Positions 47,233-56,211 of a DNA stretch of 64,000 nt are shown here, piece by piece. Position numbers and translations under genes: made by a program. The notes under the pieces are model-generated. The model worked only from the letters and a program-made list of their open reading frames with translations, did no database searches and was not told the DNA's origin. The stretch's first letter is position 1. Every line of letters begins with the position of its first letter. The DNA is from Burkholderiales bacterium (lineage in GTDB: Bacteria > Pseudomonadota > Gammaproteobacteria > Burkholderiales > Burkholderiaceae_C), in contig JAPLPQ010000082.1 of assembly GCA_026400105.1 (NCBI GenBank), forward strand, positions 1 to 64,000, read 5' to 3'.

Positions 47233-48009
47233 ATGCCTCAACTGAACATCGTCCGCCAAGGCCAGGGTCCCCTGGTTGTCCTGAGCCACGCGCTCGGCTG
47301 CGACCTGACCATGTGGGACGGCGTCGCCGCCGCGCTGCAGGACCGCTACACCGTGCTGCGCTACGACCAGCGCGGCCACGGCCAGACGCCGGCCACCACA
47401 GGCGACTACAGCATGGACGACCTGGCCGACGACGCGGCCGAGCTGATCCGCGCCCAGGGCCAGGGTCCGGTGCATTTCGTCGGCCTGTCGATGGGCGGCA
47501 TGACCGCGCAGGCGCTGGCCGCGCGCCACCCCGAGCTGGTGCGCAGCATCGTGATCGCCAACTCGGCCGCCAGCTACGACGAAGCCGCACGCGCCATGTG
47601 GCAGGCGCGCATCGACACCGTGCGGGTCAACGGCGTGCCGCCGATCGCCGACGGCGCGCTGCAGCGCTGGTTCACACCCGAGTTCCGCGCTGACCAGGTC
47701 AACGGCGGTGCCGAGCGCGTCGCCAAGCTGCGCGCCGTGCTCGAAGCCACGCCGGCCCTGCCCTACGCTGCCGCCTGCGCTGCCGTCGCGGCCATCGCGC
47801 TCGACGCCGGCAACGCGCGCATCACCTGCCCGACGCTGGTGATCGCCGGCAGCCGCGACGAAGCCACCCCGCCCGCGATGTCGCAGGCCATCGCCGACCG
47901 CATTCCGGGCGCGCAGCTCGCCAGCCTGGACGCCGCCCACCTGAGCGCAGTCGAGCAACCCGAGGCTTTCGCCCAGCTGCTCGAAGGCTTCTGGGCCGGG
48001 CTGCGCTGA
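47233..48009 (+). CDS. pcaD: 3-oxoadipate enol-lactonase
   Basis: alpha/beta hydrolase: LSHALGCDLTMWDGVAAALQDRYTVLRYDQRGHGQT, FVGLSMGGMTAQALA. Confidence 0.92.
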   Translation: MPQLNIVRQGQGPLVVLSHALGCDLTMWDGVAAALQDRYTVLRYDQRGHGQTPATTGDYSMDDLADDAAELIRAQGQGPVHFVGLSMGGMTAQALAARHPELVRSIVIANSAASYDEAARAMWQARIDTVRVNGVPPIADGALQRWFTPEFRADQVNGGAERVAKLRAVLEATPALPYAAACAAVAAIALDAGNARITCPTLVIAGSRDEATPPAMSQAIADRIPGAQLASLDAAHLSAVEQPEAFAQLLEGFWAGLR

Positions 48010-48129
48010 GCCAGTCCCGGGCAGCGGCCCGGGGCCAAAGCCCATCACGGTTTGGGGGGCATGACGACAGAGATATAATAAATTCATCAATTCTCAGTTT
48101 GACCGTCGAACCACCCCTGCTCCATCGAA

Positions 48130-48936
48130 ATGCCCTCGAACATCCGGCAGCGCAACCATGTGCGCGAAATCGGCCAGCAAGGTCCGGTGATCCTGTATGG
48201 TCACGGCTTCGGCTGCAACCAGTACATGTGGCACCGGATCACGGGGGCGTTCGAGGGCACGCACCACTAGGTGCTATTCGACTATGTCGGCAGCGGCCAA
48301 TCCGATCCGACCGCGTTCGACCCGCAGCGCTATGCCAATCTCGATGGCTACGCCCAGGACATGATCGAGGTCTGCGACGCGCTGGGCTTAAGCGGCGTCA
48401 CGCTGGTCGCGCATTCGGTCAGCTGCAACATCGGCCTGCTGGCCTCGATCGCCCGCCCGGATCTGTTCGAGCGTCTGGTGCTGCTCGGCCCGAATCCCTG
48501 CTTCCTGAACCACCCGCCGGACTACCAAGGCGGTTTCGAGCGGGCCGACCTCGAGGGCCTGCTCGCGCTGATGGAAATGAACTACATCGGCTGGGCGAAC
48601 TATCTCGCGCCACTGGCGGCCGGCGCGCCAGCCGGTGATGCGATCACGGGGACTTTCCTCGACAGCTTCTGCTCGACCGATCCGGTGCTGGCGCGCTCCT
48701 TTGCCGCAGCGACCTTCTTCGCCGACCACCGCGCCGATCTGGCCCGGGTCAGCAAGCCCTGCCTGATCCTGCAGCACAGCGACGATGCGCTGGTTCCGAA
48801 TTCGGTCGGCGACTACATGCACCGCGAGCTGCGCGGCAGCACGCTGGAACTGCTCGACGTGGCGGGCCACTCGGCGCACATGAGCAAACCGGAGCTCGTG
48901 ATCGCGGCCATGCAGCGCTACCTGCCCAACGCCTGA
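48130..48936 (+). pseudogene. RsbQ-like alpha/beta hydrolase interrupted by in-frame TAG at 48268-48270
   Basis: MPSNIRQRNHVREIGQQGPVILYGHGFGCNQYMWHRITGAFEGTHH*VLFDYVGSGQSDPTAFDPQRYANLDGYAQDMIEVCDALGLSGVTLVAHSVSCNIGLLASIARPDLFERLVLLGPNPCFLN...; same frame both sides of the stop. Confidence 0.88.
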
Positions 48937-48951
48937 GATCAGGATCTGCGC

Positions 48952-50622
48952 ATGGAAAAAGGCCTGATGCCGGCGTTCCTCGATCTGCCCTGCGCGCTGC
49001 TCGTGACCGACCCTGGCAGCCACATACTGACGCTCAACGACGAGCTGCTCGCGGTGCTGGGCGGCACGCGCGCGCACTGGGAGAATGCAGGACTGGATGC
49101 CATGCTGCCGCCAGCCAGCCGCGTCTTCCTGCAGACCCATGTCTGGCCGATGCTGCTGCACATGGGCCGGGTGCGTGAACTGGCGCTGACGCTGCGCACG
49201 CATGAGCAGCACGAGATACCGGTGCTGATCAATGCCGACCGGACCCTGTACCAGGGCAAACCGGCCTACTGCTGGGTCTTCTTCGTGGTCCAGGAGCGCC
49301 AGCGCTTCGAGGCCAAGCTGCTGGCAGCCAGCCAGCAGGCGCAGCAGGCCGCTGCCGAACTCAAGGCGCATTCGCTCGAACTGGCCGCCGCCAAGGAAAC
49401 CGCCGAAGCCGCCAACCGTGCCAAGAGCGAGTTCCTCGCCAACATGAGCCACGAGATCCGCACGCCGATGAATGCGGTGATCGGGCTGTCCCGGCTGCTG
49501 CTCGAGACCGAACTCGACGCGCTGCAGCGCGACTACCTGGCCAAGATCCACGGCTCGGGCACGGCACTGCTCGGCGTGCTCAACGACATCCTGGACTATT
49601 CGAAGGTCGAGGCCGGGCGACTCGAGATCGAATCGCTGCCCTTGCAGCTCGACGAGCTGTTCGAGAAGATCCGGATGCTGTTCTCGCTCAAGGCCGCCGA
49701 GCGGGGGCTGACACTGGAGTTCGAACTCGCGCCGGATCTGCCGCGCTCCTTGCGCGGCGACCCGCTGCGGCTGCTGCAGGTCCTGGGCAACCTGATCAGC
49801 AATGCGCTGAAGTTCACCGCCAGTGGCGGGGTGCGGGTACGGGTCAATGGCATCAATGCCATCGATGGCGCCAGGACCGAAACGGCAATGCGGCTGCATT
49901 TCGAGGTGCAAGACAGCGGCATAGGACTCTCGCACGAGGAGATCGGACGGCTGTTCACGCCTTTTCACCAGGCCGACAGCTCGACCACGCGGCGCTACGG
50001 CGGCACCGGACTCGGACTGTCGATCAGCAAGCGTCTGGTCGGGCTCATGGGCGGCGAGATCGGCGTCGAGAGCCAGCCGGGTCGCGGCAGCCGGTTCTGG
50101 TTCACGGTACGGCTCGAGCGGATGCCGGACGAGGCCCCCGTCGCCGCCCTGCCGGCGGCCGGGACGATGGCGGCTCCTGCTGCGGCCACGCCGAGCAGCA
50201 GCGCCCTGGCGGCCACGCCAGCGGTCGCGGCCCTGCGCGGGGCCAGGGTGCTGATCGTCGACGACAACGAAACCAACCTGATCGTGGCCCGGGCCTATGT
50301 CGGCAAGCTCGGCTTGCGCTTCGAGACCGCCCGCGGTGGCCACGAGGCGGTCGAGAAGGCCTGCCGCGAGCACTTCGACCTGATCCTGATGGACTTGCAG
50401 ATGCCCGAGATGGACGGCTTCGAGGCGACGCGGGCGATCCGCGCGCACGAGGCGGCACAGGGCGCAGCGCCGGTGCCGATCATCGCGCTGACGGCGGCCG
50501 TGATGCTCAAGGACCTGCTGGCGACCGAGGCCGCCGGCATGAACGACCATGTCTCCAAGCCGATCAACCGCCAGCAACTCGCCGCGACACTGAGCCGCTG
50601 GATTCCGGCGCAGCGCGGCTGA
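48952..50622 (+). CDS. PAS domain hybrid sensor histidine kinase with C-terminal receiver
   Basis: [22 protein letters not shown] His[24 protein letters not shown] HATPase; [10 protein letters not shown]...[20 protein letters not shown]. Confidence 0.95.
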   Translation: MEKGLMPAFLDLPCALLVTDPGSHILTLNDELLAVLGGTRAHWENAGLDAMLPPASRVFLQTHVWPMLLHMGRVRELALTLRTHEQHEIPVLINADRTLYQGKPAYCWVFFVVQERQRFEAKLLAASQQAQQAAAELKAHSLELAAAKETAEAANRAKSEFLANMSHEIRTPMNAVIGLSRLLLETELDALQRDYLAKIHGSGTALLGVLNDILDYSKVEAGRLEIESLPLQLDELFEKIRMLFSLKAAERGLTLEFELAPDLPRSLRGDPLRLLQVLGNLISNALKFTASGGVRVRVNGINAIDGARTETAMRLHFEVQDSGIGLSHEEIGRLFTPFHQADSSTTRRYGGTGLGLSISKRLVGLMGGEIGVESQPGRGSRFWFTVRLERMPDEAPVAALPAAGTMAAPAAATPSSSALAATPAVAALRGARVLIVDDNETNLIVARAYVGKLGLRFETARGGHEAVEKACREHFDLILMDLQMPEMDGFEATRAIRAHEAAQGAAPVPIIALTAAVMLKDLLATEAAGMNDHVSKPINRQQLAATLSRWIPAQRG

Positions 50623-50708
50623 CAGCATGCCCTGTTCAGTGGGTAGACTCAATCAGTCTTGAATGTAATAATGGATATTGTTTTTTATAACCATAAGACA
50701 TCTTTTTC

Positions 50709-51149
50709 ATGACACTCCGTTTTCTTGCGCTTTCTGTGGTCGTAGTCGCAACCACTGGTTGCTCAACCATCACACAGGACTCCAGTCAGTCCTTGGCATT
50801 GACCTCGTCTTATCAGGGCCAGCCGGTCGATGCAGAGTGCAAGCTCTCGAACGACAAAGGTCAGTGGACTTCCAAGGCTCCGTCTAACGTCATGGTGCGC
50901 AAATCGAACGAAGATCTGGATGTGACCTGCAAGAAAGAAGGCGTGCCTGATGGCTTGCTGAAGGCTGTTTCCCGGGCCGCTGGATCGATGTGGGGCAACA
51001 TCATCTTTGGCGGCGGCGTTGGTGCCATCATTGATCACAACAAGGGCACGGGCTATGACTACCCGAATCAGCTGCCGGTGAAGATGGGCGAATCGGTGGT
51101 GGTGGACAAAAAAACCGAGAGCCAGCAAGCAGCGGCACAAGCAAAGTAA
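50709..51149 (+). CDS. lipoprotein of unknown function
   Basis: MTLRFLALSVVVVATTGCSTI lipobox; SMWGNIIFGGGVGAIIDHNKGTGYDYP. Confidence 0.8.
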   Translation: MTLRFLALSVVVVATTGCSTITQDSSQSLALTSSYQGQPVDAECKLSNDKGQWTSKAPSNVMVRKSNEDLDVTCKKEGVPDGLLKAVSRAAGSMWGNIIFGGGVGAIIDHNKGTGYDYPNQLPVKMGESVVVDKKTESQQAAAQAK

Positions 51150-51262
51150 GCCCGAGCCGGAGTTTCGTAACCACAACAGGATCGACAGTCGCCGCCCGCA
51201 CCACTACAGTTGATTCATCGACCGGCGCACAGAACTCATTGATGGCTGCGCAGGTCGAACCC

Positions 51263-51294
51263 ACGAAGCCCGCCCAGTGCGGGCTTCGTCTTTT
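51263..51294. terminator. intrinsic terminator
   Basis: ACGAAGCCCGC-CCAGT-GCGGGCTTCGTCTTTT. Confidence 0.85.
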
Positions 51295-51304
51295 CCGGAA
51301 CGGC

Positions 51305-52183
51305 TCAGTCCAGCGGTGTCGCGCGCAGCAGCGCGACGAACTCGCGCGCCGCCGCGCTGCGCGAGGCGCCGCGCCGCCACAGGATGCCGGCATGGCGCAG
51401 GATCTCGGGCTCGACCAGCGCGATGGCGGGCAGGTCGGGCGCCTGGCGCGCCGCGCGCTCGGGCACGATGCTGGCCAGGTCGCCATAGCGGCAGACGCCC
51501 AGCAGCGACTCGACCGAGTCCATCTCGACCTGCACCCGGGACTCGACGCCGGCCTGGCGCAGGCTGTCGTCGATCAGGCGCCGGGTCGCGAAATTGCGCG
51601 GCAACAGCGCCAGCGGCAGGCCGGCCAGCTCGGCCATGGCCAGGCGGGTCCGGGTCGCCAGCGGATGATGCGGCCCGACCACCAGCAGCAGGCGTTCCTC
51701 GAACAGCACCTCGGCCTCGATCTCGTCATGCTGGGCCGGATGAAAGGCGATGCCGAGGTCGAGGTCGCCGTCGAGCAGCTGCTGCTCGATCGCACCGGCG
51801 CGCAGGTCCTGCACCTCGACCTTGACCTTGGGATAGGCCCGGTTGAAGGCCGCGACCGTGACCGGCACCACCGTGTTCAGGAAGGTCGGAAAGGCACCGA
51901 CCTTGAGCTTGCCCGACTGCAGCCCGCCGAGATCGGCCAGCGCCATGCGGCCAGCCTCGATCTCCTGCAGCGCGCGGCCGGCATAGACCCGGAACTCGGC
52001 GCCCGCCTGCGACAGCTTGAGCCCGCGCCCGAGCCGGTCGAACAGCGCGACGCCGAGCTCCTGCTCGAGCTGGCGCAACCCGTGCGAGAGCGTGCTCTGG
52101 GTCACGAACAGGTTCTGCGCCGACTGGGTCAGATGCTCGGTGTCGGCGATATCGAGAAAGTAGCGCAGCTGCCGGATTTCCAT
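51305..52183 (-). CDS. LysR family transcriptional regulator, divergent from catB
   Basis: MEIRQLRYFLDIADTEHLTQSAQNLFVTQSTLSHGLRQLEQELGVALFDRLGRGLKLSQAG. Confidence 0.92.
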   Translation of the reverse strand: MEIRQLRYFLDIADTEHLTQSAQNLFVTQSTLSHGLRQLEQELGVALFDRLGRGLKLSQAGAEFRVYAGRALQEIEAGRMALADLGGLQSGKLKVGAFPTFLNTVVPVTVAAFNRAYPKVKVEVQDLRAGAIEQQLLDGDLDLGIAFHPAQHDEIEAEVLFEERLLLVVGPHHPLATRTRLAMAELAGLPLALLPRNFATRRLIDDSLRQAGVESRVQVEMDSVESLLGVCRYGDLASIVPERAARQAPDLPAIALVEPEILRHAGILWRRGASRSAAAREFVALLRATPLD

Positions 52184-52197
52184 GATCGTTCGATCAT
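52182..52197. promoter_or_regulatory. inverted repeat ATGATCG-TT-CGATCAT at the LysR start codon
   Basis: Perfect 7-bp arms in the catB/LysR divergent region. Confidence 0.6.
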
Positions 52198-52200
52198 AGC

Positions 52201-52225
52201 GAATGATTTCATGGAAATAAATCAT
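52201..52225. promoter_or_regulatory. inverted repeat AATGATTT-N9-AAATCATT upstream of catB
   Basis: Perfect 8-bp arms in the divergent intergenic region. Confidence 0.6.
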
Positions 52226-52293
52226 TTGTAGCCCAGGGGGCCTGGCTTTACGCTTGTCTGATTCACGAACCACTGTCCATCCAGACCCGCGAC

Positions 52294-53475
52294 ATGACCG
52301 TCTCCCATTCCATCGAGCGCATCGAGGCGCGCATCCTCGACATCCCCACCATCCGGCCGCACAAGCTGTCGTTCGGCGCCATCAGCCGCCAGAGCCCGGT
52401 GATCGTCCAGCTCTGGCTGAGCAACGGCGCGACTGGCTTCGGCGAGGCCGCCACCATCGGCGGTCCGTCCTGGAACGAGGAGTCGCCCGAGTCGATCAAG
52501 CACGCGATCGACGGCTACCTAGCACCGGCGCTGATCGGCCAGGACGGTGGCGCCTTCGGTAGCGCGCTGGCGCGCATGGACGCCTTCTGCAAGGGCAACT
52601 ACTTCGCCAAGAGCGCGGTCGAGATCGCGCTGATCGATGCCTACTCGCGCACGCTCGGCCTGCCGGCCTACCAGCTGCTCGGCGGCAAGCGCATCAAGAG
52701 CCTGCCCCTGGCCTGGACCCTGGCCAGCGGTGACGTCAACAAGGACCTCGAGGAAGCCCAGCTGCGGCTGGAGCAGAAGCGCCACCGCATCTTCAAGATG
52801 AAGATCGGCGCCCGCACCCCCGAGCAGGACGTGGCCCATGTGTCGCAGATCGCGCGCGGCCTGCAGGGCAAGGCCACGCTGACGGTCGACGTCAACCAGG
52901 CCTGGGACGGCAGCACCGCGCGCCGCTTCCTGCCGCAGATGATCGATGCCGGCGTCACGCTGATCGAGCAGCCGGTGGCCAAGTGGAACGTCGAGGCACT
53001 CAAGACCCTGAGCGCCGCCCTGGGCGACCGCGCCAGCATCATGGCCGACGAGACCGTCTGCAGCCCGCAGGACGCGATGATGCTCGCGCGCGCCCAGGCC
53101 AGCCAGGTGTTCTCGCTCAAGGTCGCCAAGCATGGCGGCCTGCTGCGCACCAAGGAAGTCGCGGCCGTGGCCGAGGCGGCCGATATCGCCTGGTACGGCG
53201 GCACCATGCTCGAGACCTCGATCGGCAGCGCCGCCTCGGCCCAGGTATTCTCGACCCTGGGCAACAAGCACCACGGCTGCGAGCTGTTCGGCCCCCAGCT
53301 GCTGGTCGACGACATCGTGACCGAGCTGATGCCGATCGTCGACTTCGAGCTGCAGCTGCCCGACGGCCCCGGCATCGGCGTCGAGATCGACCCGGTCAAG
53401 CTCGAGCGCTTCGACCGCGCGCGCGCCGGCCTGACCGCCACCCACATCGACCTCGGCCACAAGCAAGTCGCCTGA
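52294..53475 (+). CDS. catB: muconate cycloisomerase
   Basis: Enolase superfamily: FKMKIGARTPEQDVAHV, LTVDVNQAWDG, IMADETVCSPQDAMMLAR, next to catC and catA. Confidence 0.95.
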   Translation: MTVSHSIERIEARILDIPTIRPHKLSFGAISRQSPVIVQLWLSNGATGFGEAATIGGPSWNEESPESIKHAIDGYLAPALIGQDGGAFGSALARMDAFCKGNYFAKSAVEIALIDAYSRTLGLPAYQLLGGKRIKSLPLAWTLASGDVNKDLEEAQLRLEQKRHRIFKMKIGARTPEQDVAHVSQIARGLQGKATLTVDVNQAWDGSTARRFLPQMIDAGVTLIEQPVAKWNVEALKTLSAALGDRASIMADETVCSPQDAMMLARAQASQVFSLKVAKHGGLLRTKEVAAVAEAADIAWYGGTMLETSIGSAASAQVFSTLGNKHHGCELFGPQLLVDDIVTELMPIVDFELQLPDGPGIGVEIDPVKLERFDRARAGLTATHIDLGHKQVA

Positions 53476-53504
53476 GTCCCCCGTTTCAAACAAGGAAAAA
53501 AATC

Positions 53505-53783
53505 ATGCTGTTTCTGGTTCGCATGGATGTCAACATCCCCCACGACCTGCCGGTCGAACAGGCCAACGAGATCAAGGCACGCGAAAAGGCCTATTCCCAG
53601 CAGCTGCAGCAAGACGGCCGCTGGAAGAACCTGTGGCGCGTGGTCGGCGAATACGCCAACTACAGCCTGTTCGATGTCGAGAGCAACGACGAACTGCACA
53701 CCCTGCTGTCGCAGCTGCCGCTGTTCCCGTTCATGAAGCTCCACGTCACGCCGCTGGCCCAGCATCCCTCGGCCATCGCCTGA
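53505..53783 (+). CDS. catC: muconolactone delta-isomerase
   Basis: MLFLVRMDVNIPHDLPVEQANEIKAREKAYSQQLQQDGRWKNLWRVVGEYANYSLFDV. Confidence 0.96.
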   Translation: MLFLVRMDVNIPHDLPVEQANEIKAREKAYSQQLQQDGRWKNLWRVVGEYANYSLFDVESNDELHTLLSQLPLFPFMKLHVTPLAQHPSAIA

Positions 53784-53809
53784 CAAGCCGCCCGCACAAG
53801 GATCGACAG

Positions 53810-54784
53810 ATGAAAACCACCGGGCTCCTGCTGGCCCTCGGACTGGGCTGGAGCGGTGCCGTCATGGCGCAGGCTCCGGCCACCGACTGGCCGACCAAGC
53901 CGATCCGCTGGGTCGTGCCGTTTCCGCCCGGCGGCGCGATGGACGCGATCGCGCGCGCGCTCGGCGAGAAGGCCGGCAAGAGCGTGGGCCAGTCGTTCGT
54001 GATCGAGAACAAGCCCGGTGCCGGCGGCAACATCGGCGCCGACTTCGTGGCCAAGGCACCGGCGGACGGCCACACGATCATGATCACCTCGATCGGCATG
54101 GCGACCAACAAGCCGCTGTACGGCAAGCTGTCCTATGACCCGATCAAGGACTTCGCCCCGGTCAGCCTGCTGGCCGTGGTGCCGAACGTGCTGGTGACCA
54201 ACAACACCCAGCCCAAGGTCAGGACCGTGGCCGACCTGGTGGCCAGCGCGCGCCAGGCACCGGGCCAGCTGACCTATGCCTCGGCCGGCAACGGCACCTC
54301 GATCCACCTGGCCGGCGAGCTGTTCGCCTCGCTGACCAAGACCGACCTGGTGCATGTGCCGTACAAGGGCAGCAGTCCCGCCGTGTCGGACCTGCTGGGC
54401 GGACAGGTCAACTACATGTTCGACAGCGTGACCTCGGCACGCCCGCACCTGCAGTCGGGCAAGCTGCGCGCGCTGGGCGTCACCACCGCCAAGCGCTCAA
54501 GCGCCCTGCCCGACGTGCCGACGCTGGCCGAGGCCGGCGTGACGGGCTACGAGCTGTCGCCCTGGTTTGCCGTCTTTGCCCCCGCCGGCACGCCCAAGGC
54601 CACGATCAGCAAGCTGCAGGCGGCACTGATCGATGCCATGAAGCAGCCCGACGTGGTCAAGCGTTTCGAGGCCATCGGTGCCGAGGCCATCGGCTCGACG
54701 CCCGATGAACTGGCTGTGCACCTGCAGCGCGAATCCGCGCGCTGGAGCAAGCTGATTGCCGAACGCGGCATCAAGCTGGACTGA
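53810..54784 (+). CDS. tripartite tricarboxylate transporter (Bug/TctC) substrate-binding protein
   Basis: Signal peptide; WPTKPIRWVVPFPPGGAMDAIARALGEK, VIENKPGAGGNIGADFVAKAPADGHT. Confidence 0.94.
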   Translation: MKTTGLLLALGLGWSGAVMAQAPATDWPTKPIRWVVPFPPGGAMDAIARALGEKAGKSVGQSFVIENKPGAGGNIGADFVAKAPADGHTIMITSIGMATNKPLYGKLSYDPIKDFAPVSLLAVVPNVLVTNNTQPKVRTVADLVASARQAPGQLTYASAGNGTSIHLAGELFASLTKTDLVHVPYKGSSPAVSDLLGGQVNYMFDSVTSARPHLQSGKLRALGVTTAKRSSALPDVPTLAEAGVTGYELSPWFAVFAPAGTPKATISKLQAALIDAMKQPDVVKRFEAIGAEAIGSTPDELAVHLQRESARWSKLIAERGIKLD

Positions 54785-54818
54785 AGCGCTCGCGCCACAG
54801 CGACGACCCGCACCAGAT

Positions 54819-54860
54819 CACGCCGGCCCCGGAGCTTTCCCGGGCCGGCGTGTTGCATTT
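54819..54860 (+). terminator. intrinsic terminator downstream of Bug gene
   Basis: CACGCCGGCCC...GGGCCGGCGTG then TTGCATTTT. Confidence 0.6.
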
Positions 54861-54979
54861 TCGGGCTGCTGGACCGCCGCTGGCTGGCCGCCAGGCGACA
54901 GACCAGACCCGCGCAGCATCATGCTCTATAGGTCTGACAAAAAACCCTGCGGCAGCAATAGATCCCTCCGTTACCCATA

Positions 54980-54991
54980 AGGGTTAACCCT
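54980..54991. promoter_or_regulatory. perfect palindrome AGGGTTAACCCT upstream of catA
   Basis: 12-bp dyad; overlaps a second dyad TTACCC-ATA-AGGGTTAA. Confidence 0.45.
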
Positions 54992-55027
54992 AATCTCATC
55001 GATCTGGCGGCAAAGAATAACCGTTTC

Positions 55028-55042
55028 ATGCCTTTTGGGTAT
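55028..55042. promoter_or_regulatory. near-consensus LysR-type operator ATGC-N7-GTAT at catA
   Basis: ATGCCTTTTGGGTAT, one mismatch from ATAC-N7-GTAT; same position relative to the AAACAGTCTTTGATTT element as at benA. Confidence 0.7.
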
Positions 55043-55054
55043 GGATCAAGTCTG

Positions 55055-55070
55055 AAACAGTCTTTGATTT
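55055..55070 (+). promoter_or_regulatory. AAACAGTCTTTGATTT element in the catA promoter
   Basis: Exact 16-nt match to the benA promoter element. Confidence 0.7.
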
Positions 55071-55182
55071 CGGCCCGCCGCTGACCCAGAATTAGCTCCG
55101 CAGACCAATCAGCCAAGGCAAACGCCAAAGCGATTGCCTCAAGCCCATCGTTTTGCGACGCCTACACACTCAGGAGATAACC

Positions 55183-56115
55183 GTGACCAAAAACGAATTC
55201 ACCAAAGAGAGCCTGCTCGAGCTCGTCAACACCGTCAAGATCGCCGAAGGCGACGAGCGCGTGCGCGCCATCGTCGGCCGCATCACCGCTGACCTGTTCA
55301 AGACCATCGACGAGTTCAAGGTCACGCCCGACGAGTTCTGGGCTGCCTGCGACTGGATCAGCCGCCTGGGCGCGCTGGGCCAGATCGGCCTGATCACCGC
55401 CGGCCTGGGCTTCGACCGCCTGCTCGACATCATGATGGACGAAGCCGACGAAGCCGCTGGCATCGCCGCCGGCACCCCGCGCGCCATCGAAGGCCCGCTG
55501 TTCGTTCCGGGCGCTCCGCAGTCCAACTACGAAGCCCAGCTCGACGATGACAGCACCCTGCGCGGCAAGGGCAAGGTCATGGTCGTCGAAGGCACCGTGT
55601 TCGACTTCGAAGGCAAGCCGGTCGCGAACGCCGTGATCGACGCCTGGCATTGCAACGAACTGGGTGGCTACTCGCATTTCTTCCCGGGCATGAAGGAGCA
55701 CGAGCTGCGCCGCCAGATCGTCGCCAACGAGCAGGGCCAGTACCGCTTCCGCACCACCATCGCTCCGGGCTACGACATCCCGCCGACCGGTCCGGTCCGC
55801 GAGCTGTTCACCGCCCTGGGTCGCCACGGCAATCGTCCGGCTCACATCCACTTCCACGTCGTCAAGCCGGGCAACCGCACCCTGACCACCCAGGTCAACA
55901 TCCCGGGTGACACCTTCATCGACGACGATTTCGCCTTCGCCACCCGCGACGGCCTGATCCTGAACATCGAGCACGACGTCAACCCCGCTGGCTACGAGTC
56001 GCTCGGCATCACCGCTCCTTGCGAGCGCGCCCGCTTCGACTTCAAGATGCAGCAGGCCGTCACCGAAGCCGACACCGACCCGCGCACCCGCGTCGCCAAG
56101 GCCCTGAACCAGTAA
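55183..56115 (+). CDS. catA: catechol 1,2-dioxygenase
   Basis: GTG start after AGGAGA; IEGPLFVPGAPQ, VIDAWHCNELGGYSHF, YRFRTTIAPGYDIPPTGPVRELFTALGRHGNRPAHIHFHV. Confidence 0.96.
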   Translation: MTKNEFTKESLLELVNTVKIAEGDERVRAIVGRITADLFKTIDEFKVTPDEFWAACDWISRLGALGQIGLITAGLGFDRLLDIMMDEADEAAGIAAGTPRAIEGPLFVPGAPQSNYEAQLDDDSTLRGKGKVMVVEGTVFDFEGKPVANAVIDAWHCNELGGYSHFFPGMKEHELRRQIVANEQGQYRFRTTIAPGYDIPPTGPVRELFTALGRHGNRPAHIHFHVVKPGNRTLTTQVNIPGDTFIDDDFAFATRDGLILNIEHDVNPAGYESLGITAPCERARFDFKMQQAVTEADTDPRTRVAKALNQ

Positions 56116-56158
56116 TCGAAGTACCCGGAACCAGTTCCGGGTTCGATGCAGCTCATGC

Positions 56159-56196
56159 ACGCCGGCTCCGGTTCACCCCGGACCGGCGTTTTTTGT
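56159..56196 (+). terminator. intrinsic terminator downstream of catA
   Basis: ACGCCGGCTCCGG-TTCA-CCCCGGACCGGCGTTTTTT. Confidence 0.8.
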
Positions 56197-56211
56197 TTTT
56201 CGGAATCTCCC

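Noticed and set aside
48388-50652. 754-aa minus-strand ORF opposite the hybrid kinase
   Set aside because: Antisense shadow of a well-supported histidine kinase
51240-51275. tRNA-like segment (GGTCGAACCC near a GC stem)
   Set aside because: No cloverleaf could be drawn; the GC stem is explained by an intrinsic terminator
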